This document shows positions 42,859 to 50,752 of a stretch of DNA of 64,000 nt, piece after piece. Below the pieces are notes generated by a model. That model saw only the letters and a program-made list of their open reading frames with translations, did no database searches and was not told the origin of the DNA. The translations under genes and the position numbers were made by a program. Numbering within the stretch: the stretch's first letter is position 1; each line of letters begins with the position of its first letter. The stretch is from UBA6136 sp044350805 (GTDB taxonomy: Bacteria > Pseudomonadota > Gammaproteobacteria > Methylococcales > Methylococcaceae): positions 124,001 through 188,000 of the forward strand of contig JBILGU010000003.1 in assembly GCA_044350805.1 (NCBI GenBank). Direction: 5' to 3'.

Positions 42859-43536
42859 ATGAACTCCGAACTTTCGATCGCCAAGCTGATTCTGGATGCA
42901 AGTCCTGTGGTCCAGACCGTCATGGCGATCCTGATGCTTGCTTCAGTGGTGTCTTGGAGCTTTATCTTTACCAAGTACCGGGAAATTCGCAGAGCCCGTG
43001 TGACGACGGATGAGTTCGAGGAAAGATTCTGGTCCGGCATCGATCTGGCGGATCTTTATCGGCAATTAGTCCGCGAGGATTACGAGACCGAGGGGCTTGA
43101 AAACATCTTTATGGCAGGGTTTAAGGAGTTTGCCCGCCTACGCCAACAATCGAATATTGGCCCGGATGCCGTCATGGAAGGCGCACAACGGGTGATGCGG
43201 GTTTCATTGAATCGTGAACTTGAAGCGCTGGATGAGCGGTTGCCATTCCTTGCGACGGTCGGATCGACGAGCCCCTATGTGGGGCTCTTTGGGACAGTTT
43301 GGGGCATCATGAATTCCTTTAGCTCCCTGGGTGCAGCAAAGCAAGCCACCCTTGCAATGGTGGCGCCAGGGATTTCCGAGGCGCTTGTGGCAACAGCGAT
43401 GGGTTTGTTTGCGGCCATTCCTGCCGTGATGGCCTACAACCGCTATTCAACGGATATCGGCCGTCTGGCCGGGCGTTATGAGGCCTTTGCTGATGAGTTT
43501 CTAAGTCTCCTGCATCGCAAGGCGCACGCGAAATGA
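42859..43536 (+). CDS. tolQ: Tol-Pal system inner-membrane protein TolQ
   Basis: 225 aa, three transmembrane segments: residues ~15-37 (VVQTVMAILMLASVVSWSFIF), and a pair at ~135-160 (GSTSPYVGLFGTVWGIMNSF) and ~170-190. MotA/ExbB family. With TolR it makes the proton-driven motor that energises TolA for outer-membrane constriction at division. GAGAGG precedes the ATG; overlaps tolR by 4 bp. Confidence 0.97.
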   Translation: MNSELSIAKLILDASPVVQTVMAILMLASVVSWSFIFTKYREIRRARVTTDEFEERFWSGIDLADLYRQLVREDYETEGLENIFMAGFKEFARLRQQSNIGPDAVMEGAQRVMRVSLNRELEALDERLPFLATVGSTSPYVGLFGTVWGIMNSFSSLGAAKQATLAMVAPGISEALVATAMGLFAAIPAVMAYNRYSTDIGRLAGRYEAFADEFLSLLHRKAHAK

Positions 43537-43973
43537 ATATTCAGGGCGTATCCCGCCGGGGCGGACGGCGTCAGCCCATGGCAGAAATTAATGTCATCCC
43601 CTATATCGATGTCTGTCTCGTTTTGCTGATTATTTTCATGGTGACGGCGCCGATGTTGCAGTCCGGCGTGGATGTGGACTTGCCTCAGGCTGAGGCTAAG
43701 TCGCTGGATACGCAGGAAACTCTTCCGATCATCGTTTCAATTCAGGCCGACGGTGCGGTTTATGTCGATGTCAGTAATACCGGTGATGTTCAGGTAACAG
43801 ATGATGAGCTGATTCCGAAAATTGCCTCGGCAGTCACCGAAAAACCAGGGATTCAGGTGCTGATCCGTGGGGACGAAAGTGTGGCCTATGGGCGAGTCGT
43901 GAGTGTCATGGCGTCCATCAAGCAGGCCGGCATCCCAAGTGTAGGCTTGATGACTCGCCCCCCCGAAGAATGA
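43533..43973 (+). CDS. tolR: Tol-Pal system protein TolR
   Basis: 146 aa ExbD/TolR family. One TM helix near the N-terminus with the proton-relay Asp in NVIPYIDVCLVLLIIFMVTAPM; periplasmic domain ends VGLMTRPPEE. Partner of TolQ. Overlaps both tolQ and tolA by 4 bp. Confidence 0.97.
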   Translation: MNIQGVSRRGGRRQPMAEINVIPYIDVCLVLLIIFMVTAPMLQSGVDVDLPQAEAKSLDTQETLPIIVSIQADGAVYVDVSNTGDVQVTDDELIPKIASAVTEKPGIQVLIRGDESVAYGRVVSVMASIKQAGIPSVGLMTRPPEE

Positions 43974-45271
43974 GTATTCGAGAGATGCTGCGTCGCTACG
44001 GTGCGGTTCTGGCATCGCTGGGTCTGCATGCGTTGCTGATATTTCTGATGTTGAATTGGCAGCCGGAAGTTGAAAAGCCACAACCCTTTCAGGAAACGGA
44101 AATCATTCAGGCGACTGTGATTGAGGGGAGTGCAGTCACCAAACCAGTGCCCGCACCAACCGAAGTCATGGAAGAACCGGTGATTGAACCCAGCGAGCCG
44201 CTGCTCCCCGAGGCGCAGCCCACGGTGGTCAAGGAGTTGCCCGAACCACCGGCTAAAACGGCACCTCAGATGCCCAAGGTTGATCCTGAGAAAATCAAGA
44301 GAGAAGAACTGAAGCGCCAACAAGAGGATGCGCATAAGGCGCGTCTTGAACAGGATAAAAAGCAGAAAGAAAAAACATTGAAGGAAGAGGCCGCTCGGGA
44401 AAAAGCCGAGAAAGCCGAGAAAGCTGAGAAGGCTGAGAAGGCTGAGAAGGCTGAGAAGGCTGAGAAGGCTGAGAAGGCTGAGAAGGCTGAGAAGGCTGAG
44501 AAGGCTGAGAAGGCTGAGAAGGCTGAGAAGGCTGAGAAGGCTGAGAAGGCCGAAAAGGCTGAGAAGCTGCTCAAGGAGAAAGCAGATGCCGAGGCCAAAA
44601 AGAAAGCGGATCAGGAGGCAAAGCAGAAGGCTGAAGCGGATGCCCGGCACAAAGCTGAACTTGAAGCCAAATTAAAGACAGAATCCGATCTTAAAAAAAG
44701 GGCGGAGCTTGAGGCTAAACTCAAGGCGGATGCGGAAGCCAAGAAAAAAGCCGAGGCAGAGGCCAAACAAAAAGCTGAAGGAGAAGCCAAAAAGAAGGCG
44801 GACGCTGAAGCAAAAGCGAAGGCGGATTCGGAGGCCAAAAAAAAGGCTGAGCAGGAAGCAAAGCTCAAGGCGGAGGCCGAGGCCAAAAAGAAGGCCGAGG
44901 AAAATGCTCGGAAGGAGGCCTTGCAGGCTGCCTTGGCTCAGGAGGAGGCCCAGCGGCAGGCGCAGGCGAAAGCCGCCGCAGAAAAGGCGGCACAAACCTG
45001 GGTCAATCGCTATTTCAGGCCTAAAGTCGAGCAGGCCTGGTTGAGACCACCATCCGCAGATGTCGGGATGTCCTGTAAAATTCAGGTTCGACTGCAGGCG
45101 GATGGGCGGGTCTCATCCGTTAATGCGTCCTGTAGTGGCGGGGATGCAGCGTTTGAGCGTTCAGCGGAAGCTGCGGTAAGGAAGGCGGCGCCTTTTCCGA
45201 TGCCCCCCGATGCCTTGGTTGCGGAACAGTTACTAGGCCAGGTGGTCGCCTTCCGCTTCAGTCCAGAATAG
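43970..45271 (+). CDS. tolA: cell envelope integrity protein TolA
   Basis: 433 aa. TM anchor at ~12-30 (ASLGLHALLIFLMLN); a Pro/Glu-rich segment; a very long Ala/Glu/Lys helix (about 105-335) that spans the periplasm; C-terminal domain III (about 340-433) with the disulfide cysteines (MSCKIQVRL and NASCSGGD) that contacts Pal/TolB. Residues 144-199 are a pure Glu-Lys-Ala tripeptide repeat encoded by a 9-bp tandem array. Overlaps tolR by 4 bp. Confidence 0.95.
   Translation: MSIREMLRRYGAVLASLGLHALLIFLMLNWQPEVEKPQPFQETEIIQATVIEGSAVTKPVPAPTEVMEEPVIEPSEPLLPEAQPTVVKELPEPPAKTAPQMPKVDPEKIKREELKRQQEDAHKARLEQDKKQKEKTLKEEAAREKAEKAEKAEKAEKAEKAEKAEKAEKAEKAEKAEKAEKAEKAEKAEKAEKAEKAEKLLKEKADAEAKKKADQEAKQKAEADARHKAELEAKLKTESDLKKRAELEAKLKADAEAKKKAEAEAKQKAEGEAKKKADAEAKAKADSEAKKKAEQEAKLKAEAEAKKKAEENARKEALQAALAQEEAQRQAQAKAAAEKAAQTWVNRYFRPKVEQAWLRPPSADVGMSCKIQVRLQADGRVSSVNASCSGGDAAFERSAEAAVRKAAPFPMPPDALVAEQLLGQVVAFRFSPE
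44399..44566 (+). repeat. 9-bp tandem repeat (Glu-Lys-Ala) inside tolA
   Basis: 168 bp = 18 full Glu-Lys-Ala units plus Glu-Lys. Units from 44426 to 44542 are 13 exact copies of GAGAAGGCT; those at the edges differ only at synonymous positions. Unit length 9 keeps the frame, so copy-number change would only lengthen or shorten the TolA helix. Confidence 0.95.
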
Positions 45272-45289
45272 TTTTACCAGGACCTTTTC

Positions 45290-46576
45290 ATGTTGCGTCA
45301 TCTTGGATTCATGCTTTGGCTTGCGGTATCGACAATGGCGATTACGCCAGATGTCTGGGCCGAATTAACGGTAGATATCACGCAGGGTGCCGAAGGGGCG
45401 ATGCCGATTGCGGTTGTCCCTTTCCAGCAGCCGAATTTGCCCGGTGACACGGTCAGTGAAATCGTGGCCATGGACCTTCATGGCACAGGCAAGTTCAGCA
45501 TTATGCGCGAGTCGCAGCTCCCCGAGAGGCCAGTGCCTCCTGCGACGCCTGATTTTCCAGTTTGGCAGACCGCGGGACAGGAACATGTCGTCATCGGCCG
45601 GGTGGTTCCCGGCGAGGGAGCGGGGTTGGTGGCTGAATTCGTTCTCTTCGACGCGATCAGAGGTGTTTCGGTTTTGTCCGAACGAGTTCCGTTTAAGCCC
45701 GCTGATTCCCGGCATGCTGCCCACAAGATCGCCGATATGATCTACAAGCAGTTGACGGGAGAGCGCGGGGTTTTCAACACGCGAGTCGCCTATGTTGCGG
45801 CCTCTGGTTACGGAAACGATCGTGAGTACCGTTTGGTCATTGCGGATACCGATGGTGAGGGCGATCGGATTGTGATGACCTCTCCTGAACCCATCATGTC
45901 ACCCAATTGGTCGCCTGACGGCAAACGTCTTGCCTACGTGTCCTTTGAGGATCATGCTGCCGCAGTTTTTGTGCAGAGTCTTTCCTCGGGAGAGAGACAT
46001 AAAGTGTCATCTTTGCCGGGTATTAATGGTGCCCCGTCCTGGTCGCCTGATGGGTCGGAGCTTGCAGTGACCCTGTCCAAGGACGGAAGTCCTGACATCT
46101 ATGTACTCGAAGTGGCCTCTGGAGCCATGCATCGTGTCACGCATGACGATTCCATCGATACGGAGGCGAGTTGGTCACCGGATGGCAGAACGTTAGTCTT
46201 TACGTCGGATCGCGGGGGCAAGCCACAGCTTTACACCGTTTCAGCTCATGGCGGGGAGCCCAATCGGTTGACCTATGACGGATCCTATAACGCCCGGGGT
46301 GTGTTCTCGCCGGATGGGCGAAGTGTCGCCATGGTGCATGGGGGCCAAGGTGGATACAAAATTGCTGTAATGGATGTGGGAAGTCGGCACCTTCGGGTAC
46401 TGACTTCCGGGCGGCTGGATGAGTCACCGGCGTTTGCGCCGAATGGACAGATGATTCTTTATACCCGTAAGGATGGCGGGTTGGATCAATTGGCCGTGGT
46501 GTCTGTCGATGGAAAGTTTAAGCAGAACATACGGGTTAAGGGTGGGGATATTCGGGGCGCCGCTTGGTCGCCCTGA
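45290..46576 (+). CDS. tolB: Tol-Pal system beta-propeller protein TolB
   Basis: 428 aa. Signal peptide ending near PDVWA; an alpha/beta N-terminal domain (PIAVVPFQQPNLPGDTVSEIVAMDL) and a six-bladed propeller with repeated SWSPDG / TSDRGGKPQLY motifs (for example MSPNWSPDGKRLAYVS). Periplasmic; binds Pal and TolA. 18 bp after tolA. Confidence 0.97.
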   Translation: MLRHLGFMLWLAVSTMAITPDVWAELTVDITQGAEGAMPIAVVPFQQPNLPGDTVSEIVAMDLHGTGKFSIMRESQLPERPVPPATPDFPVWQTAGQEHVVIGRVVPGEGAGLVAEFVLFDAIRGVSVLSERVPFKPADSRHAAHKIADMIYKQLTGERGVFNTRVAYVAASGYGNDREYRLVIADTDGEGDRIVMTSPEPIMSPNWSPDGKRLAYVSFEDHAAAVFVQSLSSGERHKVSSLPGINGAPSWSPDGSELAVTLSKDGSPDIYVLEVASGAMHRVTHDDSIDTEASWSPDGRTLVFTSDRGGKPQLYTVSAHGGEPNRLTYDGSYNARGVFSPDGRSVAMVHGGQGGYKIAVMDVGSRHLRVLTSGRLDESPAFAPNGQMILYTRKDGGLDQLAVVSVDGKFKQNIRVKGGDIRGAAWSP

Positions 46577-46596
46577 TCGGGATTTCGGAGATTTTT

Positions 46597-47172
46597 ATGC
46601 AAAAGTGGATCAAGGTCTTGTTCGGTGCGCTCCTTGTCGTAAGCATTGTGGGGTGTAGCAGCAAGGGTGGGGTGGATGAAAATGCCGACGCTGATGCCGC
46701 AGCAAAGGCAAATGCACGAAATCGGTCCGGAAAATACGGAAAGTATGGGGCTGGAGGTGCAAACGGAGGATCTGGATCTGGTGGCCGCTATGGTTCAGGA
46801 TCAGGGCGTCAGGATGCTGGCCCCACTGGCGGAGTCCTCTCTGAGCGGGTCATTTACTTTGGCTTTGACAGCGAAGAGGTTCTGCCTGAATACCAGAACA
46901 TCGTCACTGCGCATGCCGAGTGGTTGGCAGCCCACCCGGACAGCAATCTGGTGCTTGAGGGGCATGGCGATGAACGCGGTTCGTCGGAATATAACGTGGC
47001 TCTCGGTGAGCGCCGTGGTCTCTCCGTATTACGGAGCATGCGCCTCCAGGGCGTCTCGGACTCGCAGCTCAGGGTCCTGAGTTACGGTGAGGAGAAACCC
47101 GCAACCTCAGGTCATGACGAGGGAAGCTGGCAACAAAATCGCCGGGTCGAGCTTTTCTATCCGCCACACTAA
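46597..47172 (+). CDS. pal: peptidoglycan-associated lipoprotein Pal
   Basis: 191 aa. Signal peptide with lipobox VSIVGC (Cys ~19), then a low-complexity Gly/Ser/Lys linker (KYGAGGANGGSGSGGRYGSG) longer than in E. coli Pal, and an OmpA-like peptidoglycan-binding domain (VIYFGFDSEEV, LEGHGDERGSSEYNVALGERR, SYGEEKPA). ATG 46597; upstream in-frame codons lie in tolB. Lipidated to the outer membrane. Confidence 0.96.
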   Translation: MQKWIKVLFGALLVVSIVGCSSKGGVDENADADAAAKANARNRSGKYGKYGAGGANGGSGSGGRYGSGSGRQDAGPTGGVLSERVIYFGFDSEEVLPEYQNIVTAHAEWLAAHPDSNLVLEGHGDERGSSEYNVALGERRGLSVLRSMRLQGVSDSQLRVLSYGEEKPATSGHDEGSWQQNRRVELFYPPH

Positions 47173-47175
47173 TCG

Positions 47176-48048
47176 ATGATGAATATCATGAAGTCCCTCG
47201 CCTTGGGGTTCCTTGCCCTTTCGCTTGAATCGCCGGTCATTCAGGCGGAACCACAAGATATTCAGGACGAGGCGGGCTATGCCACATCGACCTTGGATGC
47301 CCGTGTCGCTCGACTTGAAAAAAAGGCGGCCAATCAGCCGCTGACGGAAGTTGTCCGCGAGATGGACCGCTTGAAAGAAGAGCTTAAGAAACTCAGAGGA
47401 CAAGTCGAGGAAATGCACAACGATCTCGAAAGGCAATCGGGTCAGATGGCAGCGCTTGTTCAGAAGAATGCAGAACTTGAAGCTCGGAGTCCTGGGGGCA
47501 CCACCACAGGGGCTCCGGCTTCGCCCAATCCTGCAGCAACAGCCGGGGAAGCGGCTGCCACAGGGACGTCTGTGACGGGCTCACCCGATCAGGCGAAGCC
47601 GCCAGGGAACATTGATGCGGCCTTAGCCGCGCCTAAGCCTCAGGTTGCGCCACCAGATCCCTTCGCACGCCAAAAGGAATATGAGCATGCCTTCGAAACA
47701 CTGAAGGCTGCCAAGTACACCGAGGCAATTTCGGAGTTCCAGGCCTTTGTCGCGAAGTACCCCACGGGAGACTACAGCGATAGCGCAAACTACTGGTTGG
47801 GTGAGGCGCTCTACGTGAACCGGGCCTTTGTCCCCGCGCGCGAGGCATTTCGAAAGATGATTGCGGATTTTCCGCAAAGCGCAAAAGTCCCTGATGCGAA
47901 ACTCAAGCTGGCCTACATTGAATATGAAAATCAGCAGTATCCCCGGGCACGGGAGCTTCTGAGCGAGATCGCCAAAAACTATCCAAATTCAGCAACAGCC
48001 AAAATGGCTGAAAAACGGCTGGAAAGGATGCGGCAGGAGAACCGCTGA
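47176..48048 (+). CDS. cpoB: cell division coordinator CpoB (YbgF)
   Basis: 290 aa. Signal peptide (start among ATG 47176/47179/47188) ending near SPVIQA; a coiled-coil trimerisation region (LDARVARLEKKAANQP to ERQSGQMAALVQKNAELEA, about 35-100); an Ala/Pro/Gly linker; C-terminal TPR repeats (YEHAFETLKAAKYTEAISEFQAF, YPTGDYSDSANYWLGEALY). Couples Tol constriction with PBP1B. Its TGA overlaps the probable CTG start of queE. Confidence 0.95.
   Translation: MMNIMKSLALGFLALSLESPVIQAEPQDIQDEAGYATSTLDARVARLEKKAANQPLTEVVREMDRLKEELKKLRGQVEEMHNDLERQSGQMAALVQKNAELEARSPGGTTTGAPASPNPAATAGEAAATGTSVTGSPDQAKPPGNIDAALAAPKPQVAPPDPFARQKEYEHAFETLKAAKYTEAISEFQAFVAKYPTGDYSDSANYWLGEALYVNRAFVPAREAFRKMIADFPQSAKVPDAKLKLAYIEYENQQYPRARELLSEIAKNYPNSATAKMAEKRLERMRQENR
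48035..48047 (+). promoter_or_regulatory. Shine-Dalgarno and CTG start of queE
   Basis: AGGAGA at 48035-48040 is followed by a 4-nt spacer and CTG at 48045-48047, which overlaps the cpoB stop as CTGA. It lies inside the last codons of cpoB. Confidence 0.7.
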
Positions 48049-48695
48049 AAACCGGGGACACACTCCGAATCTCGGAGATCTTTTTTTCAGTTCAAGGGGA
48101 GTCACGAACGGTCGGCTGGCCCACGGTTTTCATCCGGCTGACTGGTTGCCCACTGAGATGCACCTGGTGTGACACCGCTCATGCCTTCTCGGGTGGCCGG
48201 CGAATGGACCTGTCTGAAATTCTGGCTGAGGTGAGCGAGTATCGGACGTCTCGGGTCTGCGTCACCGGAGGAGAGCCTTTGGCTCAGCCCTTGGTTCATA
48301 AGCTGTTAGACGCTCTGGTCGGGGCTGACTATTCCGTCTCTCTGGAAACTTCTGGTGCACTGGATGTTTCGAAAGTGCATCCCAAGGTTTGTAAAGTCAT
48401 TGACCTCAAGCCGCCTGGGTCAGGAGAAGAGGCTGCCAATCGGTATGAGAATATGGCATATCTTGACGCACATGATCAGGTCAAGTTCGTCATTCAAGAT
48501 GAGGCCGACTACGATTGGTCGGTCGGAAAGCTGAGGGAGTTCGACCTCATGACCCGTTGTGAAGTGCTTTTCTCGCCAGTCGCGGACGCGATGTCTCCGG
48601 TTTGGCTTGCCGAAAAAATTTTGAAGGATCGGCTGAATGTCAGATTTCAGCTTCAGCTTCACAAGATTCTGTGGGGAGATAAACAAGGGGTATGA
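48045..48695 (+). CDS. queE: 7-carboxy-7-deazaguanine synthase, probable CTG start
   Basis: 216 aa if started at CTG 48045. The frame encodes the radical-SAM CX3CX2C cluster motif (CPLRCTWC, about residues 36-43) and the family N-terminus TLRISEIFFSVQGESR, yet there is no ATG, GTG or TTG between an upstream in-frame stop (48009-48011) and that conserved N-terminus. The first ATG (48204) would delete the whole cluster-binding motif. QueE converts CPH4 to CDG in queuosine/preQ0 synthesis. Upstream of queC with a 4-bp overlap. Confidence 0.9.
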   Translation: MKTGDTLRISEIFFSVQGESRTVGWPTVFIRLTGCPLRCTWCDTAHAFSGGRRMDLSEILAEVSEYRTSRVCVTGGEPLAQPLVHKLLDALVGADYSVSLETSGALDVSKVHPKVCKVIDLKPPGSGEEAANRYENMAYLDAHDQVKFVIQDEADYDWSVGKLREFDLMTRCEVLFSPVADAMSPVWLAEKILKDRLNVRFQLQLHKILWGDKQGV

Positions 48696-49366
48696 GCAAG
48701 CCGGCAGTCGTTCTTCTCTCAGGTGGGCTGGATTCCGCTACCGTTCTGGCTTATGCCCGATCCCTGGGATATCGCTGCCACGCGCTGAGTTTTGATTATG
48801 GACAACGACATGGGGCGGAGCTTGTTGCTGCGGAAAAGTTGGCTCAAGCCATGGGGGCAGAGGAACTGAAGACGGTTCATCTGGGGCTTGATAGCATCGG
48901 TGGCTCTGCACTCACGGATCTTGCGATTGCGGTTCCTAATCAATTGCAGGAAGGCGTGATCCCAGTCACCTATGTGCCTGCTCGAAACACCGTTTTTCTC
49001 GCGCTCGCCCTCGGTTGGGCTGAAGTCTTGGGGGCTTCGGATCTCTTTATCGGCGTAAATGCCGTCGATTATTCAGGCTATCCGGATTGTCGTCCGGCCT
49101 TTATTGATGCTTTTGAAAAGCTTGCGAACGTCGCCACCAAGGCGGGCGTTGAAGGGACGCGTTTTACCATTCACACCCCTCTGATTCAGCTTTCCAAGGC
49201 CGAAATTATCCTCATGGGGACGGATCTTGGGGTCGACTATGGAATGACAGTCTCTTGCTATGCGGCAGATGCATCGGGCCGTGCCTGCGGAGTGTGTGAC
49301 GCCTGCAGACTCAGGGCGCAAGGTTTTTCCGCGGCGGGTATTGCGGACCCCACCGTTTACTTTTGA
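48692..49366 (+). CDS. queC: 7-cyano-7-deazaguanine synthase
   Basis: 224 aa PP-loop ATPase: LLSGGLDSATVLAYA at the N-terminus, YVPARNTVFLALALGWAE, and the C-terminal zinc-binding cysteines CYAADASGRACGVCDACRLR. Makes preQ0 from CDG, directly after QueE. The last 10 bp overlap the convergent DUF422 gene. Confidence 0.98.
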   Translation: MSKPAVVLLSGGLDSATVLAYARSLGYRCHALSFDYGQRHGAELVAAEKLAQAMGAEELKTVHLGLDSIGGSALTDLAIAVPNQLQEGVIPVTYVPARNTVFLALALGWAEVLGASDLFIGVNAVDYSGYPDCRPAFIDAFEKLANVATKAGVEGTRFTIHTPLIQLSKAEIILMGTDLGVDYGMTVSCYAADASGRACGVCDACRLRAQGFSAAGIADPTVYF

Positions 49367-50190
49367 TTGAGCCGGTTCGCCGGTTTCAAGGTCTGAATCC
49401 AGGCCAGGACCATAATAGGGGCGATCAGGTAGCTGCCGGTAACAGCCTGCAGAAGGGTCTTTTCTGCATCCAGCCCTGAGGGCTGTTCCAGGGCAATCAT
49501 CCACGTGACACCGAGCTGGAATCCGACAATACCCGTCCAGAAGAGCGGTGAGAAGAGCGCAAAGCCAGGAAGGGCAGGGTGACCTTCGCGAGAATATCCG
49601 ACTTGCGTAAGCCACCGATCCAATAGCCGGTTGGTCGCAAGGGTCGTGAATGCGACGATAAACCAACCGCAGTAGTTCGCAAACGTCACGCCAAAATGGA
49701 CCCCTGGATTGGGGTAGTGGTAGATTTTTCCAAGGAACCAGTACTCGCCAAGATTCGCGATGGGATCGACGATAAGGTCGATGACCATCATCAGAAAGGA
49801 CCCAAGTACGAGTGTCCCCCAGCTCCATCGCGTCTCCGGCGTATCGTTTCGGATCAGTCCAAGTCCGTGGCCACTGAGTGGCGACATAAAATAAACCGCA
49901 AAGGAATAGCTGACGTAACTCAGGAATGAAAACGAAATCGTGTCAAAGAACGGTACGCCTGCAATCACGAGGTCTTGAGTCAAGGCTTCGTAATGATAGC
50001 TGTAGTCACCAAAAGGGATGCCATGGTTGATGCTGCCCCATTCGGCTGCCAATGCAATCAGGTAGCTAGATAGGACCCACATGAACGTCCTTGGCCATCC
50101 CTGCTCCATGACGGCGAGCAGGAAGAAAAAAATCATAAACCCCGTGACATAGGGCCGATGGGTCAGTGACCAAAAGAGTTGTTCAAGCAC
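49357..50190 (-). CDS. carotenoid biosynthesis-type membrane protein (DUF422, CruF-like)
   Basis: 277 aa with about seven hydrophobic segments. The signature EWGSINHGIPFGDYSYHY and the DPIANLGEYWFLGKIYHYPNPGVHFGVTFANY region match the DUF422/CruF family, which includes carotenoid 1',2'-hydratases. The exact reaction cannot be told, and no crtB, crtI or other carotenoid gene is in the window. It starts 19 bp after soxD, so probably co-transcribed with soxC-soxD. Confidence 0.83.
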   Translation of the reverse strand: MLEQLFWSLTHRPYVTGFMIFFFLLAVMEQGWPRTFMWVLSSYLIALAAEWGSINHGIPFGDYSYHYEALTQDLVIAGVPFFDTISFSFLSYVSYSFAVYFMSPLSGHGLGLIRNDTPETRWSWGTLVLGSFLMMVIDLIVDPIANLGEYWFLGKIYHYPNPGVHFGVTFANYCGWFIVAFTTLATNRLLDRWLTQVGYSREGHPALPGFALFSPLFWTGIVGFQLGVTWMIALEQPSGLDAEKTLLQAVTGSYLIAPIMVLAWIQTLKPANRLNQK

Positions 50191-50209
50191 CTAGGGTTCC
50201 TAAGTTGGG

Positions 50210-50752
50210 TTATCGGCTTTCAGGCCAGAGTCGGATGAATCCATCCCGGTTAGGCATTTGGATGGCGGTGAGGGTCTTCTTATCGAGAGTCGCACCTTTG
50301 GCAACTAATCCATTGATCTCGAGAATATAGGCCGTCAGGGCGTAGACCTGATCGGCAGTGAGACTTCGCGGTGCATTGAGGGGCATGGACCTTCGGATGA
50401 AGTCATAGAGGGTTGTGGCATAAGGCCAGTAGTTCCCGACCGATTGATCTGGATGGGGGCCGTTTAGGGGTGATTTTCCAACCAGTTCGCCTGCGCTGCC
50501 TCCGGTCCCCTGGGGGCCATGGCAGGCGGCACAGAGGCTGTTGTAAAGTTGAGCTCCCGTTTCGGTATTCCCGCTCCCATCAGGAAGCCCTGAGCCATCC
50601 GGAAAGACATGAATATCAAGACCCTCGAGATCTGATGGGGTCAGGGATTTCCCAAGATGGGGTCCCTCCGGTGCGGCAACGACGGTTCCATAAGGGGTCA
50701 GGGTCAGGCTGATCAAGATGGCGATCCGGTGGAGGATGCTATGCATAGACAT
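50210..50752 (-). CDS. soxD: SoxD-like single-haem cytochrome c
   Basis: 180 aa. Signal peptide to about VVAA; one haem c site CAACH; VFPDGSGLPDGSGN and SVGNYWPYATTLYDFIRRSMPLNAP resemble SoxD. Classical SoxD of Paracoccus is a diheme protein of about twice this length; this one lacks the second domain, so it is either a short SoxD or a SorB-like electron acceptor. It would take electrons from SoxC. Overlaps soxC by 14 bp. Confidence 0.85.
   Translation of the reverse strand: MSMHSILHRIAILISLTLTPYGTVVAAPEGPHLGKSLTPSDLEGLDIHVFPDGSGLPDGSGNTETGAQLYNSLCAACHGPQGTGGSAGELVGKSPLNGPHPDQSVGNYWPYATTLYDFIRRSMPLNAPRSLTADQVYALTAYILEINGLVAKGATLDKKTLTAIQMPNRDGFIRLWPESR

Noticed and set aside
43886..44650. 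Long minus-strand frame rich in Leu-Leu-Ser repeats opposite tolA, resembling a membrane protein
   Set aside because: It is the antisense reading of the Glu-Lys-Ala tandem repeat in tolA and has no independent start signal or family resemblance.
48204..48695. queE starting at ATG 48204
   Set aside because: Would remove the radical-SAM cysteine motif that is encoded just upstream in the same frame.
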